Shown: positions 36,226 through 45,535, numbered from the stretch's first letter. The stretch is DNA of 58,132 nt from Oscillospiraceae bacterium (GCA_015067795.1 SVLU01000011.1:1-58132), one strand, 5' to 3'. The notes: generated by a model not told the origin, from the letters alone. A program made the numbers and translations.

Positions 36226-37182
36226 ATGAACACTAAAAGCGATATTCTCACCATACTGGAACAAAACCGCCACCGTGACGTTTCGGGTCAGGAACTGGCA
36301 AACACCCTGGGTGTGTCCAGAACTGCCATCTGGAAGGCTGTAAAAGCTTTGGAGCGTGAAGGACACAGAATAACCGCCGCACCGAAGCGTGGCTATCGTC
36401 TGGCAAATGAAGTATTATCCGCTGAGGGCATATCAGCCTGCCTCAATTCCCCTCTCCCTGTCCACTTTTTCCCTGTTATCGACTCCACAAACAGCGAAGC
36501 CAAGCGTATGGCTCTTTCGGGTGCGGCTCATGGCACTGTTCTTACCGCTGAAACTCAAACAGCCGGTCGTGGTCGATTCGGCAAGAGCTTCTACTCCCCC
36601 GAAGGCACAGGTCTTTACATGAGCGTTATTCTGAAGCCCGGCGATACCGCCGTAAGCGATGCTCAGATGATAACCGTTGCCGCCGCTGTCGTAGTCAGCG
36701 AGGCTATCGAAAAGCTCACAGGGCAAAAGCCGGGCATCAAGTGGGTCAATGACCTGTACTTAAACGGCAAAAAGATCTGCGGCATTCTCACCGAGGCCGT
36801 CAGCGATTTTGAAAGCGGTCGCGTGGAAAGCATTATTATCGGCATCGGCATCAACTGCTCCACCCGGGTATTCCCCGAGGAGCTGACAGATATTGCAGGC
36901 TCTCTGGGTGACGGTAAGCTCTCACGAAACCGCCTTGCGGCTCTTATCGCGGAGGATCTTATCAGCATCTTCAGCCGTATCTCCGACCCCAATATCATTA
37001 CAGAATACAAGGCTCGTTCCATTATGATCGGAAAGACCATCACATATCTAAGCGGCAATACTGAACACACAGCCGTTGTCAAGGACATCAACGACAGGGG
37101 CAATCTTGTTGTTGAGGGTTCTGAAGGTTCAGTTAACATAATTTCCTCCGGCGAGGTGACCATAAAGCAATGGCAAAGGTAA
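36226..37182 (+). CDS. birA: Bifunctional biotin-[acetyl-CoA-carboxylase] ligase and biotin operon repressor
   Basis: A 318-residue protein. Residues 1-65 are the winged HTH (VSGQELANTLGVSRTAIWKAV); the ligase domain follows with the biotinyl-AMP loop QTAGRGRFGKSFYSPEGTGL near residue 115 and WVNDLYLNGKKICGIL near 175; a small SH3-like C-terminal domain closes it. It makes biotinyl-AMP, biotinylates carrier proteins and represses biotin genes. I chose the ATG at 36226 after CAGGAG; an upstream in-frame start at 36136 would include the predicted promoter. It overlaps bioY by 13 bp. Confidence 0.95.
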   Translation: MNTKSDILTILEQNRHRDVSGQELANTLGVSRTAIWKAVKALEREGHRITAAPKRGYRLANEVLSAEGISACLNSPLPVHFFPVIDSTNSEAKRMALSGAAHGTVLTAETQTAGRGRFGKSFYSPEGTGLYMSVILKPGDTAVSDAQMITVAAAVVVSEAIEKLTGQKPGIKWVNDLYLNGKKICGILTEAVSDFESGRVESIIIGIGINCSTRVFPEELTDIAGSLGDGKLSRNRLAALIAEDLISIFSRISDPNIITEYKARSIMIGKTITYLSGNTEHTAVVKDINDRGNLVVEGSEGSVNIISSGEVTIKQWQR

Positions 37183-37718
37183 AGCTCACCCCCCGGGACA
37201 TGGCTCTCAGTGCATTGTTCACCGCCCTTATCGCCGTTGGCGCTTATATACGCATCCCTCTCCCCTCCGCACCCTTCACATTGCAGGTGATGTTCACCAC
37301 CTTGGCAGGACTGCTTTTGGGCAGTCGTCTTGGTATGATATCAACAGGAATGTACATGATTTTAGGGGTATGCGGTCTGCCTGTTTTCACCACAGGCGGT
37401 GGATTAAGCTATATTTTCCAGCCCACCTTCGGGTATATCATCGGATTTATATTTGGTGCAGCTCTGGCCGGCTTTATCGCAGAACGGTCAAAAACAAAAA
37501 GCTTCAAGGTATTACTGCTTGCGTCTCTTGCAAACTTAGCCGTTATCTACACCTTCGGTGTCACATATTATTATTTCATCACCACATACTATCTGAACTC
37601 TCCTGTTGCCGCTTCCGTACTCCTTGTGCAGTGCGTGCTGATAACAATTCCGGGAGATATACTGTGCTGTGTTGTTGACGCTTTGCTTGTGGGACGGTTA
37701 AGAAAGGCTCTGAAATAA
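37170..37718 (+). CDS. bioY: Biotin transporter BioY (ECF S component)
   Basis: A 182-residue integral membrane protein with about six spans. The conserved start LTPRDMALSALFTALIAVGA, then RIPLPSAPFTLQVMF and LAGLLLGSRLG, are BioY hallmarks. It binds biotin and imports it with the shared ECF energizing module (not encoded here). The overlap with birA and the BirA-like operator upstream indicate biotin-controlled expression. No biotin synthesis genes are visible in the window. Confidence 0.95.
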   Translation: MAKVKLTPRDMALSALFTALIAVGAYIRIPLPSAPFTLQVMFTTLAGLLLGSRLGMISTGMYMILGVCGLPVFTTGGGLSYIFQPTFGYIIGFIFGAALAGFIAERSKTKSFKVLLLASLANLAVIYTFGVTYYYFITTYYLNSPVAASVLLVQCVLITIPGDILCCVVDALLVGRLRKALK

Positions 37719-37720
37719 AA

Positions 37721-37747
37721 ATGAGATGCCGCAGCATCTCATTTTTT
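37721..37747 (+). terminator. Terminator after bioY
   Basis: ATGAGATGC (37721-37729) pairs with GCATCTCAT (37734-37742) around CGCA, followed by five T. It lies between convergent genes and may serve both. Confidence 0.88.
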
Positions 37748-37769
37748 AATTGTCGTTTTATAACACTAT

Positions 37770-38633
37770 CTATTCACTTTTAAGGCGCTTGGAGGCATAG
37801 AAATAGGCCATTTTATAATCCTCAAGCTCCATATAGCACTTTTCCAATGCCGCATCCAACGCGGAGCTGTCGGATATCTCCTCAGCCTTTTTAAGGGGAT
37901 GCAGGGCATCCTCATATTTGCCGCCCTCCATATCGCACAGGCCGAGCAAATAAAGCTGACGGGCTTTCAGAGCCTTATCCTCAGTCTTAACTTCTCCCAG
38001 GAGCTTTGCCGCAAGCTCCGTTTCACCCTGCCGGATAAGGTATTCGCTTCTGTCCAGCTTAAATCTGTCGCTGAAGCTGATGGCACGGACGGCACGCTTA
38101 TACTCAGCGGCGTTGTACTCAAACTCGGAAATATCAAGACTCAGTGCACATTCAGCCAAAATAAGGCTCATCTCCGCATCAACTGCGGCGGAATAATAAA
38201 TCCCCTGCTTGTTGTAATAGTCGGCAGAGTCCGCAAACTCCTTTGCCTCCCTTACATCACCCTTCTCCAAAGCCTTGTGTGCCGCACCAAGGGCACTCCT
38301 TGCTCTCAGCAGATATCCCTCATCGGTAGTACCAACCTCTCTGGACTTCTCCAGAAGCCTGATGCAATCAATATATCGCTCCTCCCTGTATGCCTTTCGC
38401 ATTTCGTCAAGGCCATCGGGAGATGAGCCGTCAGAATAGGTGGAGTCTGTCATGAAGTAGCTTACAGGAAGCTCCAGCCTGTGAGCGAGATACTCTAAGG
38501 TTTTAACGGAAGGAGTTGCTGAATCGTTCTCGATCTTGGACAGCATATTTCTGGTGATGTGATCTCCAACAAGCTGCTTCTGTGTCATGCCCCTTTCAAT
38601 TCGGGCAGATCTGATGCGTTGTCCTAAAGTCAA
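37770..38633 (-). CDS. XRE-family regulator with C-terminal TPR-like repeats
   Basis: A 287-residue protein. The HTH lies in the first ~60 residues (LGQRIRSARIERGMTQKQL, then ITRNMLSKIENDSATPS). The rest is helical with TPR-like pairs (for example YIDCIRLLEKSREVGTTDEG and KYEDALHPLKKAEEI), as in peptide-sensing Rgg/PlcR-like or sporulation-associated regulators. A GTG at 38642 abuts GAGG directly; the TTG at 38633 is 8 bp from GAGGTGA and is the better start. The promoter at 38669-38697 is strong. It is convergent with bioY. No signal peptide gene is next to it. Confidence 0.82.
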   Translation of the reverse strand: MTLGQRIRSARIERGMTQKQLVGDHITRNMLSKIENDSATPSVKTLEYLAHRLELPVSYFMTDSTYSDGSSPDGLDEMRKAYREERYIDCIRLLEKSREVGTTDEGYLLRARSALGAAHKALEKGDVREAKEFADSADYYNKQGIYYSAAVDAEMSLILAECALSLDISEFEYNAAEYKRAVRAISFSDRFKLDRSEYLIRQGETELAAKLLGEVKTEDKALKARQLYLLGLCDMEGGKYEDALHPLKKAEEISDSSALDAALEKCYMELEDYKMAYFYASKRLKSE

Positions 38634-38668
38634 ACCGTTCACCTCGTATGTAAATATTTATTACTGTT

Positions 38669-38697
38669 ATTATATTGTATTTTCACATTCTTTGCAA
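38669..38697 (-). promoter_or_regulatory. Promoter of the XRE-TPR regulator gene
   Basis: On the minus strand: TTGCAA (38697-38692), 17-bp spacer, TATAAT (38674-38669). Confidence 0.75.
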
Positions 38698-38819
38698 TGG
38701 TGTACACAAATTTTTAACGGTTATTTTTTGCAGTTCTCGACAATTTGTGCAGATGTATGTGGAAAAGTATGTGGAATTGTGGATTTTTCGATAAAGTTAT
38801 AAATCTTTTTACCGTAAAC

Positions 38820-38848
38820 TTGTACCTTAAGGAAAGGTGTGTTATAAT
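38820..38848 (+). promoter_or_regulatory. Promoter of the NYN-domain gene
   Basis: TTGTAC (38820-38825), 17-bp spacer, TATAAT (38843-38848), 57 bp before the ATG at 38906. Confidence 0.7.
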
Positions 38849-38905
38849 TAACCGACAGTTACTTCTGTAAAAAACATATCCTTAATTTCCCAAGGAGGGC
38901 TTTTA

Positions 38906-39763
38906 ATGCCAACGGCACCAACAGCTTTTATTCACAATGAAAACAATCTGCGTTTAGCAGTACTTATAGACGCCGATAATGCTCCAAGAAACAGCATAAA
39001 GGGCATCATGGAGGAGGTTGCCATTTACGGCATACCTACCGTCAAGCGTATTTACGGCGACTGGACCAATCCTTTTATCGCAGGCTGGAAGGCTTCTCTT
39101 CTTGAGAACGCCATCGTCCCTGTTCAGCAGTACGCCTACACCACAGGTAAGAATTCCACAGACTCTGCCATGATTATAGACGCAATGGATATCCTCTATT
39201 CCGGCAACGTGGACGGCTTTGTTCTGGTTTCCTCTGACAGTGATTTCACCCGCCTTGCAGTCCGTTTGAGAGAGGCCGGCATGCTGGTTATCGGCATCGG
39301 TGAAAAGAAGACTCCAAGCCCCTTTATCGTTGCCTGCAACAAGTTCATCTATATTGAGGTTATCCGTTCCCGCAACGCACCCGAGCCTGCTCCTGCGAAA
39401 TCGGAGAAGAAGCCTGCCGGCAGTACCACCAGAAAGCGTACCGAAAGCAAAGCCGCAAAGAAGGAGCCTGAGCAGAAGCCACAACCGGAACCAAAGCCCG
39501 AGAAAAAGCAGATACCGGATGACATCATCAAGCTCATTGCCGATTCCGTAGCAGACCTTACCGAGGACGAGGACGGCGTATTCATGGGCGAGCTGGGCAC
39601 TCTGCTTATCAAAAAGCAGCCTGACTTCGACTGTCGTAACTTCGGCTTCAGATCCCTTACTGCAATGATAAAATCCATAGACCGCTTCGGTGTTGAGCTT
39701 CGCCAGACCAGTGACCCTCACATCAAGCATCCATACGTCCGAGACAAGGAATCCGCCGAATGA
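38906..39763 (+). CDS. NYN-domain ribonuclease-like protein with LOTUS/OST-HTH-like C-terminus
   Basis: A 285-residue protein. The N-terminal ~155 residues are a NYN/PIN-like (DUF88) nuclease domain with the acidic residues of LAVLIDADNAPRN (near 21), KNSTDSAMIIDAMD (near 87) and VLVSSDSDFTRLA (near 112). A basic, Lys/Pro/Glu-rich linker (about 160-205) leads to a C-terminal domain (DIIKLIADSVADL, then LGTLLIKKQPDFDCRNFGF) that looks like an OST-HTH/LOTUS RNA-binding domain. Such proteins are predicted RNA-processing enzymes. It overlaps the metallophosphoesterase gene by 4 bp. ATG follows AAGGAGG. Confidence 0.87.
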   Translation: MPTAPTAFIHNENNLRLAVLIDADNAPRNSIKGIMEEVAIYGIPTVKRIYGDWTNPFIAGWKASLLENAIVPVQQYAYTTGKNSTDSAMIIDAMDILYSGNVDGFVLVSSDSDFTRLAVRLREAGMLVIGIGEKKTPSPFIVACNKFIYIEVIRSRNAPEPAPAKSEKKPAGSTTRKRTESKAAKKEPEQKPQPEPKPEKKQIPDDIIKLIADSVADLTEDEDGVFMGELGTLLIKKQPDFDCRNFGFRSLTAMIKSIDRFGVELRQTSDPHIKHPYVRDKESAE

Positions 39764-40599
39764 AACGCTCTGTACCAAAGAAAAGAAGACCGTTGATTAT
39801 AATTCTGATAATAGTTTTCCTTATTCTTGCCGCCCTTACCGTCGACAGCAATGTCCGACTGGTCACCACGGAATATGAGATTTACTCTGACAAGCTGCCC
39901 GAAAGCTTTGACGGCCTGCGTGTGGTTCAGCTTTCCGACCTTCACGGCGATAAATACGGCAGGGATAATTCAAAGCTTTATGAAGCGGTGATTGCCGCAA
40001 AGCCTGATATTATCGCACTTACAGGTGATCTTTTTGACGAATACACCGACCCTGACTACGCCGTGACCACCTGCAGGGAGCTGCTCAAAATCGCTCCCGT
40101 ATATTACGTCAGCGGCAATCACGAGTGGGCAAAAAATCCCCGCGACACCTTTTCCAACATGAGAGAGGTGTGTGTGAATGTACTCCGCAATGACTATGTA
40201 ATTCTCGAGCAGGATGGTGAAAGCATAGTTCTTGCCGGTGTGGATGATCCAAACGGCCCTTACGATATGATCTCAAGAGAGGATTTCGTCTCCGAAATAC
40301 GCTCCGAAACCGATGATTATATCCTCATGCTCTGTCACAGAAATTCAGAGTTTGACACATGGGTAGATCTGAATGTTGACCTTGTCCTTTCAGGTCATGC
40401 TCACGGCGGCATCATCAGGCTTCCCGGTATCGGCGGTTTGCTTATACACAGGGACGACTTCCGCTCAAAGCGTGTTGAGGGCACATTTACCAAGGGCGAT
40501 ACCACCATGGTTGTAAGCCGCGGTGCAGGCGGCAACGGATTTATCCCCCGCTTTTACAACAATCCCGAGATCGTGGTGGTTGTGCTCCGTTCAAATTAG
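39760..40599 (+). CDS. Membrane-anchored metallophosphoesterase
   Basis: A 279-residue calcineurin-like phosphoesterase. An N-terminal signal anchor (residues 10-27, PLIIILIIVFLILAAL) places it on the outer face of the membrane. The dinuclear metal motifs are all there: QLSDLHGD near 56, LTGDLFD near 90, SGNHEW near 123, and the late GHAHGG near 211. Similar YkuE-type enzymes act on UDP-sugar or lipid substrates. It is translationally coupled to the NYN gene upstream. A short weak hairpin at about 40628-40646 may end the transcript. Confidence 0.88.
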   Translation: MKRSVPKKRRPLIIILIIVFLILAALTVDSNVRLVTTEYEIYSDKLPESFDGLRVVQLSDLHGDKYGRDNSKLYEAVIAAKPDIIALTGDLFDEYTDPDYAVTTCRELLKIAPVYYVSGNHEWAKNPRDTFSNMREVCVNVLRNDYVILEQDGESIVLAGVDDPNGPYDMISREDFVSEIRSETDDYILMLCHRNSEFDTWVDLNVDLVLSGHAHGGIIRLPGIGGLLIHRDDFRSKRVEGTFTKGDTTMVVSRGAGGNGFIPRFYNNPEIVVVVLRSN

Positions 40600-40664
40600 C
40601 TGTCACCGTTATGGAGGGCTCTGCATAGAATGATTTGTATATCATTTTTTCAGGAGGTCATTTT

Positions 40665-40754
40665 ATGCTGAGATATGTTCCGCAGCCTGAACCAAAGCCG
40701 GATATTGATGAGTTTATATTCGGAAACGGCGATACAGTGCCCAGCCAAAGATAA
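40665..40754 (+). CDS. Small ORF, 29 residues, unknown
   Basis: ATG at 40665 is preceded by a near-perfect ribosome site, CAGGAGGTCA (40651-40660), 5 bp away. The encoded peptide is MLRYVPQPEPKPDIDEF followed by IFGNGDTVPSQR: acidic, proline-rich, without a membrane span. It lies between the metallophosphoesterase gene and a repeat element and has no visible promoter of its own. I do not recognise it. The quality of the ribosome site is the main reason to call it. Confidence 0.5.
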   Translation: MLRYVPQPEPKPDIDEFIFGNGDTVPSQR

Positions 40755-40773
40755 AAGCTATATGGCTTAAAGA

Positions 40774-40863
40774 CCCCCACTTGTGTAAAGGGGGCTTGGT
40801 GATTGTCACAAAAACAATCCCTCCGTCTCGCTACGCGAGCCACCTCCCTTTGCACAAGGGAGG
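40774..40863. repeat. MITE-like inverted repeat
   Basis: The left end CCCCCACTTGTGTAAAGGGG and the right end CCTCCCTTTGCACAAGGGAG are imperfect inverted copies. The centre has CTCGC/GCGAG. A fragment of the same end (AAAGCCTCCCTTGTGTAAA) occurs at about 44464-44482. Confidence 0.7.
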
Positions 40864-40889
40864 CTTTTTCCCAAAAATTACAATTTGTC

Positions 40890-40918
40890 TTTACACAATG
40901 AAAAACATTTATTATAAT
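40890..40918 (+). promoter_or_regulatory. Promoter of prfB
   Basis: TTTACA (40890-40895), 17-bp spacer, TATAAT (40913-40918), 37 bp before the prfB ATG. Confidence 0.7.
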
Positions 40919-40954
40919 TAAAATAATGCTATATTTTAAGGATGCAAAAGAAAA

Positions 40955-42061
40955 ATGATAGAATACGATGAATATAAATTAAAAATACAGGGACTTCGTC
41001 CCACTCTTGATAACCTTGGCGGAGCTCTTAAGCTGGACGAAGCAAGAGCCGAAATTGCCAGACTTGAAGCGGAAAGTGCAAAGGACGATTTCTGGTCAGA
41101 TCTGGCAAACAGCCAGAAGGTTCTCCAGCAGATCAAGCAGCTCAAGAACAAGTGCGAAAAGTATGATGCTCTTGTAACCCGCTGGGAGGATATGGAAACC
41201 CTCTGCATGATGGCAATGGAGGAAAACGATGAAAGTCTGCTTCCTGAGCTTCAGGAGGAATATGCTTCCTTTGAAAAGGATCTGGAATCCGCAAGACTTG
41301 CCACCCTCCTTTCCGGTGAGTACGACGGCTGTAATGCTATCATGAACTTCCATGCAGGTGCAGGCGGCACAGAGGCGCAGGACTGGGCTCAGATGCTGTA
41401 CCGTATGTTCACCCGCTGGGCAGAGCGTCACGGCTATGAATACAAGCTTTTGGACTACCTTGATGGCGAAGAAGCAGGTCTTAAAAGTGCTTCCATCTCC
41501 ATCTCCGGTGAAAACGCTTACGGTTATCTGAAAAGCGAAAGCGGCATCCATCGTCTTGTCCGTGTTTCTCCATTCGACTCCTCCGGCAGAAGACATACAT
41601 CCTTTGCCGCTGTTGAAGTTATGCCTGAAATCGACGATGATACAGAGGTGGAGATCCGTCCTGAGGATCTGAAGGTCGATACTTACCGCTCCTCCGGTGC
41701 AGGCGGTCAGCACGTTAACAAGACCGAGTCCGCCATCCGTATCACCCATATCCCAACAGGCATCGTTGTTGCCTGTCAGGTGGAACGAAGCCAGCACCAG
41801 AACCGCGAGGTTGCCATGCGTATGCTCCGCTCCAAGCTCGTTGAGATCAAGGAAAGAGAACACCTCGACAAGATCGACGATATCAAGGGCGAGCAGATGA
41901 AGATCGAATGGGGCAGCCAGATAAGATCCTACGTATTTATGCCCTATACCCTGGCTAAAGACCACCGCACAGGCTTTGAAAACGGCAATATAAATGCCGT
42001 TATGGACGGCGACCTGGACGGTTTCATCAACGCCTATCTGACAATGAAAGCATCTGAATAA
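40955..42061 (+). CDS. prfB: Peptide chain release factor 2
   Basis: A 368-residue class I release factor for UGA and UAA. The stop-codon-reading SPF motif is in RVSPFDSSGRRHTS near residue 206, and the catalytic GGQ in GAGGQHVNKTES near 250. It is read from one continuous frame: there is no in-frame UGA with CUU slippery site near codon 25, where most bacteria have the autoregulatory +1 frameshift (here the codons run CTT-AAG-CTG-GAC). ATG at 40955 follows AAGGA at about 11 bp. It has its own promoter and terminator. Confidence 0.95.
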   Translation: MIEYDEYKLKIQGLRPTLDNLGGALKLDEARAEIARLEAESAKDDFWSDLANSQKVLQQIKQLKNKCEKYDALVTRWEDMETLCMMAMEENDESLLPELQEEYASFEKDLESARLATLLSGEYDGCNAIMNFHAGAGGTEAQDWAQMLYRMFTRWAERHGYEYKLLDYLDGEEAGLKSASISISGENAYGYLKSESGIHRLVRVSPFDSSGRRHTSFAAVEVMPEIDDDTEVEIRPEDLKVDTYRSSGAGGQHVNKTESAIRITHIPTGIVVACQVERSQHQNREVAMRMLRSKLVEIKEREHLDKIDDIKGEQMKIEWGSQIRSYVFMPYTLAKDHRTGFENGNINAVMDGDLDGFINAYLTMKASE

Positions 42062-42064
42062 AGC

Positions 42065-42095
42065 AAAAACCTTCGGTGTAAACCGAAGGTTTTTT
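42065..42095. terminator. Terminator between prfB and the sensor kinase gene
   Basis: AAAAACCTTCGG pairs with CCGAAGGTTTTT around a 6-nt loop, with T tract on the plus side and A tract on the other. It sits 1 bp from the stop of the convergent kinase gene and can serve both. Confidence 0.9.
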
Positions 42096-42096
42096 A

Positions 42097-43116
42097 TTAG
42101 TCATTAAACAAATCACCGTAGCAATCAGCTGTAAGTACCTCACACAGCTCGGTCTGGAGCAGACGCATACTCTTTGCTCCGTATCTGACGGACGGACTGC
42201 AGAACACATTCTTCTCGGAGACAGGCAGAGAAACCGTCACCATAGTTCCCTTCCCCTCTTCGCTCTTGGCGATAACGGTACCGCCCATACTGCCTGCAAT
42301 TTCCCGAACAATGGAAAGGCCCATGCCGATGCTCTGATAGCTTTCGCTGAGACTGCGTTCAACATTAAAGGACCCAAAGAGATTGGCAAGAATGCTTTCG
42401 GAAATGCCCTTACCTGTGTCCTGTACGGTTATCATAGCCCTTTTGTCCTTGCGTTCAATGGTGACCACGATTTTTCCATCGGCCGGGGTCGCCTTAAGGC
42501 TGTTGGACAGCAGGTTCAGAAGCAGTCTTTCAAGGAGCATACTGTCGCCGTAAACCATCAGGTCGCTGACAGCGGGAGAAAAATACACTTTCGCCTTTTT
42601 GTCTTTTATAAAAACATTGACGGAATCTATAAGATCACCGTACAGCTCAACGATATTCACAGATTCGTTGTCACTGCGTTTGCCACCCTCGCCAAGATAC
42701 AGCATATTTCCGGCAAGGCGGTTAATGGTGTGAAGCTGATGATTCATCACGCTGCGATAATACTGGGCTTTCGTGTCTGTATCGTTCTTTTTAAGGGCAT
42801 TTGATGCCATCTGTATCGTGGTAACGGAGTCCTTGATGGATGCGCCAAGGGAGGCAAGCATTGTCATGTTTCCCTTTTCCGCAACATACAGCACAAACAC
42901 CCTGTACTCTCCCGCGGCAGATGCCATCAACTGATATTCAGTTTTATCCACCACAAGAGCCCCCACAAAAGGAACAGGCTGACAGCAAAACTCATCAGGC
43001 AGACTAAAATCACCAAGCTGCATAGCCGCATTGTTTCTGTGTACTGTTTCACTGCCCTTCATGATGATAACAGGGTCCCGGGCAGCTTTATATAATCCTT
43101 CCAAAAGTTTCAGCAT
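42097..43116 (-). CDS. Orphan sensor histidine kinase-like protein, phospho-acceptor His not conserved
   Basis: A 339-residue soluble protein. The ATPase domain is complete: N box LLNLLSNSLKA near residue 205, G1 DTGKGI near 242, and G2 GMGLSIVREIAGSMGG near 270. In the dimerisation helix, where kinases read 'SHELRTP', the sequence is LASLGASIKDSVTTI, so Ala92 aligns with the usual His. No response regulator gene is adjacent and there is no membrane span. The first ~85 residues may be a PAS-like sensor. ATG at 43116 follows GGAGAG; a TTG at 43131 overlaps that site. It may be a kinase with an unusual acceptor or a pseudokinase. Confidence 0.8.
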   Translation of the reverse strand: MLKLLEGLYKAARDPVIIMKGSETVHRNNAAMQLGDFSLPDEFCCQPVPFVGALVVDKTEYQLMASAAGEYRVFVLYVAEKGNMTMLASLGASIKDSVTTIQMASNALKKNDTDTKAQYYRSVMNHQLHTINRLAGNMLYLGEGGKRSDNESVNIVELYGDLIDSVNVFIKDKKAKVYFSPAVSDLMVYGDSMLLERLLLNLLSNSLKATPADGKIVVTIERKDKRAMITVQDTGKGISESILANLFGSFNVERSLSESYQSIGMGLSIVREIAGSMGGTVIAKSEEGKGTMVTVSLPVSEKNVFCSPSVRYGAKSMRLLQTELCEVLTADCYGDLFND

Positions 43117-43309
43117 AGGTATTCTCTCCAAAATTAAAATATCCCGGGATTAGGTTCTCCCGATTTTTGTTTTTGAATTGATGTAAGATTTTCAAGTTTT
43201 ATCAATAATATCAAATTAAATGGGATTATTCAACCGTTTTTGTCGTAATTTGTAGAATACAGTATGTCTTCATTAAAATACAGATTTTTTCCGCTGAATA
43301 TGGTTATAA

Positions 43310-44383
<1,074 letters not shown>

Positions 44384-44400
44384 TTAAAGCTAAAAAATCA

Positions 44401-44437
44401 GAATTGCCCAACGGAAATCCGATGGGCAATTTTTTCA
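44401..44437 (+). terminator. Terminator after gap
   Basis: ATTGCCCA and CGG pair with CCG and TGGGCAAT across one mismatch, loop AAAT, then six T. Confidence 0.85.
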
Positions 44438-44548
44438 ATTCTGTGTCGGTGATAGCAACACACCAAAGCCTCCCTTGTGTAAATCTTCACGCCGATACAT
44501 CAAATTTAAAATGTTACAAGGTAGTAGCGATTAAAAAGCTGTCCATCT

Positions 44549-45298
44549 TTATACCTCCGCAATCTCTAATAACTTTTTCACATAGAAAACGGCATGATTG
44601 ATTGAAAATTCTCCGTGATACATCTTCGAAAGAATATGAAATGAGCTTTCCGGCAGCTCATCATAAATCATTTGAGAAGATGATCGCATTGCAGGATTTT
44701 CCTTTTCGCCCACAAATATATGGACTTTTGCAGAAGTGCTGCAAAGGGTGTTTTTAATGGAATACAAGGAATTCGCCTGTAAAAACGCTATCATGTTCTC
44801 CTTTGTGATGCCGCAGGTATCACGGAAATAATCATCAAAAAGCTCTTGCTTTATACGAAGTGATTTGAATTGTAGTTTAGCAAACCATCGGCGGCGTATC
44901 AAACCATAGCAACTGCCAAACGTCGGCTTGATCAAAGCGTGTGTTATTCTTGAAGGAATAACACGTGCACTTTCGACTATCGCATACTGACAGATATCTC
45001 GACGCTGAGATAATATCTCAAGCAAAATCTGCCCACCAAGAGATAGACCTCCTATCAGCAATACAGAGCCGCCAAATTGCTCGTCAATAAAAGCAATAAT
45101 TTCCGCAGCATTGCTTTCAATGGATGTAAAATTTCGGCTGCTTCCGGAATGGCCATCCAATATCGGGAGAATTACATGGTATTTATTCCGGAGCAATTCG
45201 GCTTCTTCGCGATAATTCCACCAGGATAAACCTCCGCCATGTAAGAGGATGATAACCTCACTGTTTTCTTTCCCATATTCTTGGTAATTCAACCTCAT
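44549..45298 (-). CDS. Alpha/beta-fold hydrolase
   Basis: A 249-residue soluble hydrolase. The oxyanion-hole motif LLHGGGLSWWNY is near residue 19, the nucleophile elbow is GGLSLGG (Ser near 86), the acid is probably D/E in VHIFVGEKENPAM near 203, and the His is in MYHGEFSINH near 234. The substrate is unknown. Start: ATG at 45298 is only 3 bp from GAGG, whereas the TTG at 45292 is at 9 bp, so the true start may be two codons in. It is a single gene on the minus strand, bordered by repeats on the upstream side. Confidence 0.82.
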   Translation of the reverse strand: MRLNYQEYGKENSEVIILLHGGGLSWWNYREEAELLRNKYHVILPILDGHSGSSRNFTSIESNAAEIIAFIDEQFGGSVLLIGGLSLGGQILLEILSQRRDICQYAIVESARVIPSRITHALIKPTFGSCYGLIRRRWFAKLQFKSLRIKQELFDDYFRDTCGITKENMIAFLQANSLYSIKNTLCSTSAKVHIFVGEKENPAMRSSSQMIYDELPESSFHILSKMYHGEFSINHAVFYVKKLLEIAEV

Positions 45299-45334
45299 TC
45301 ACCTCGAAAAACTTATAATTTACAACAATCTAAT

Positions 45335-45487
45335 GGCTCCCTCTGACGAGGGAGCTGTCAGCGAAGCTGACTGAGGGAGAGAAAACTGTAAATTATTGCC
45401 ATCTTCATACAAAAACGCAATTTTTCAAAAATCTCTCCCTCCGTCAAAATCTTCGATTTTGCCACCTCCCTCATCAGAGGGAGGTGC
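45335..45487. mobile_element. MITE-like element, about 150 bp
   Basis: GGCTCCCTCTGACGAGGGAG at the left is matched in inverted form by CTCCCTCATCAGAGGGAG at the right; internal TGAGGGAGAGA and TCTCCCTCCGTC are also inverted copies. It has no open frame. It lies between the hydrolase and alanine dehydrogenase genes. Confidence 0.75.
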
Positions 45488-45500
45488 TTTGACAGTCTGA

Positions 45501-45530
45501 AATTGCCCATCAGGCTTCTGATGGGCAATT
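45501..45530. terminator. Hairpin after alanine dehydrogenase gene
   Basis: A perfect 13-bp stem AATTGCCCATCAG with its complement around GCTT. The T-rich tail (TTATTTTA) is on the plus side; on the minus strand, where the gene ends 6 bp away, the tail is short (AATTTC). It probably still ends that transcript. Confidence 0.65.
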
Positions 45531-45535
45531 TTATT

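Noticed and set aside
40955-41040. A hidden frameshift in prfB
   Set aside because: There is no in-frame UGA or CUU-UGA site; the frame is continuous from the ATG through the GGQ motif.
44401-45530. The similar GGGCAATT stems of the terminators at 44401 and 45501 as a repeat family
   Set aside because: The shared part is only about 10 bp and both lie exactly at gene ends, so convergent terminator sequence is the simpler view.
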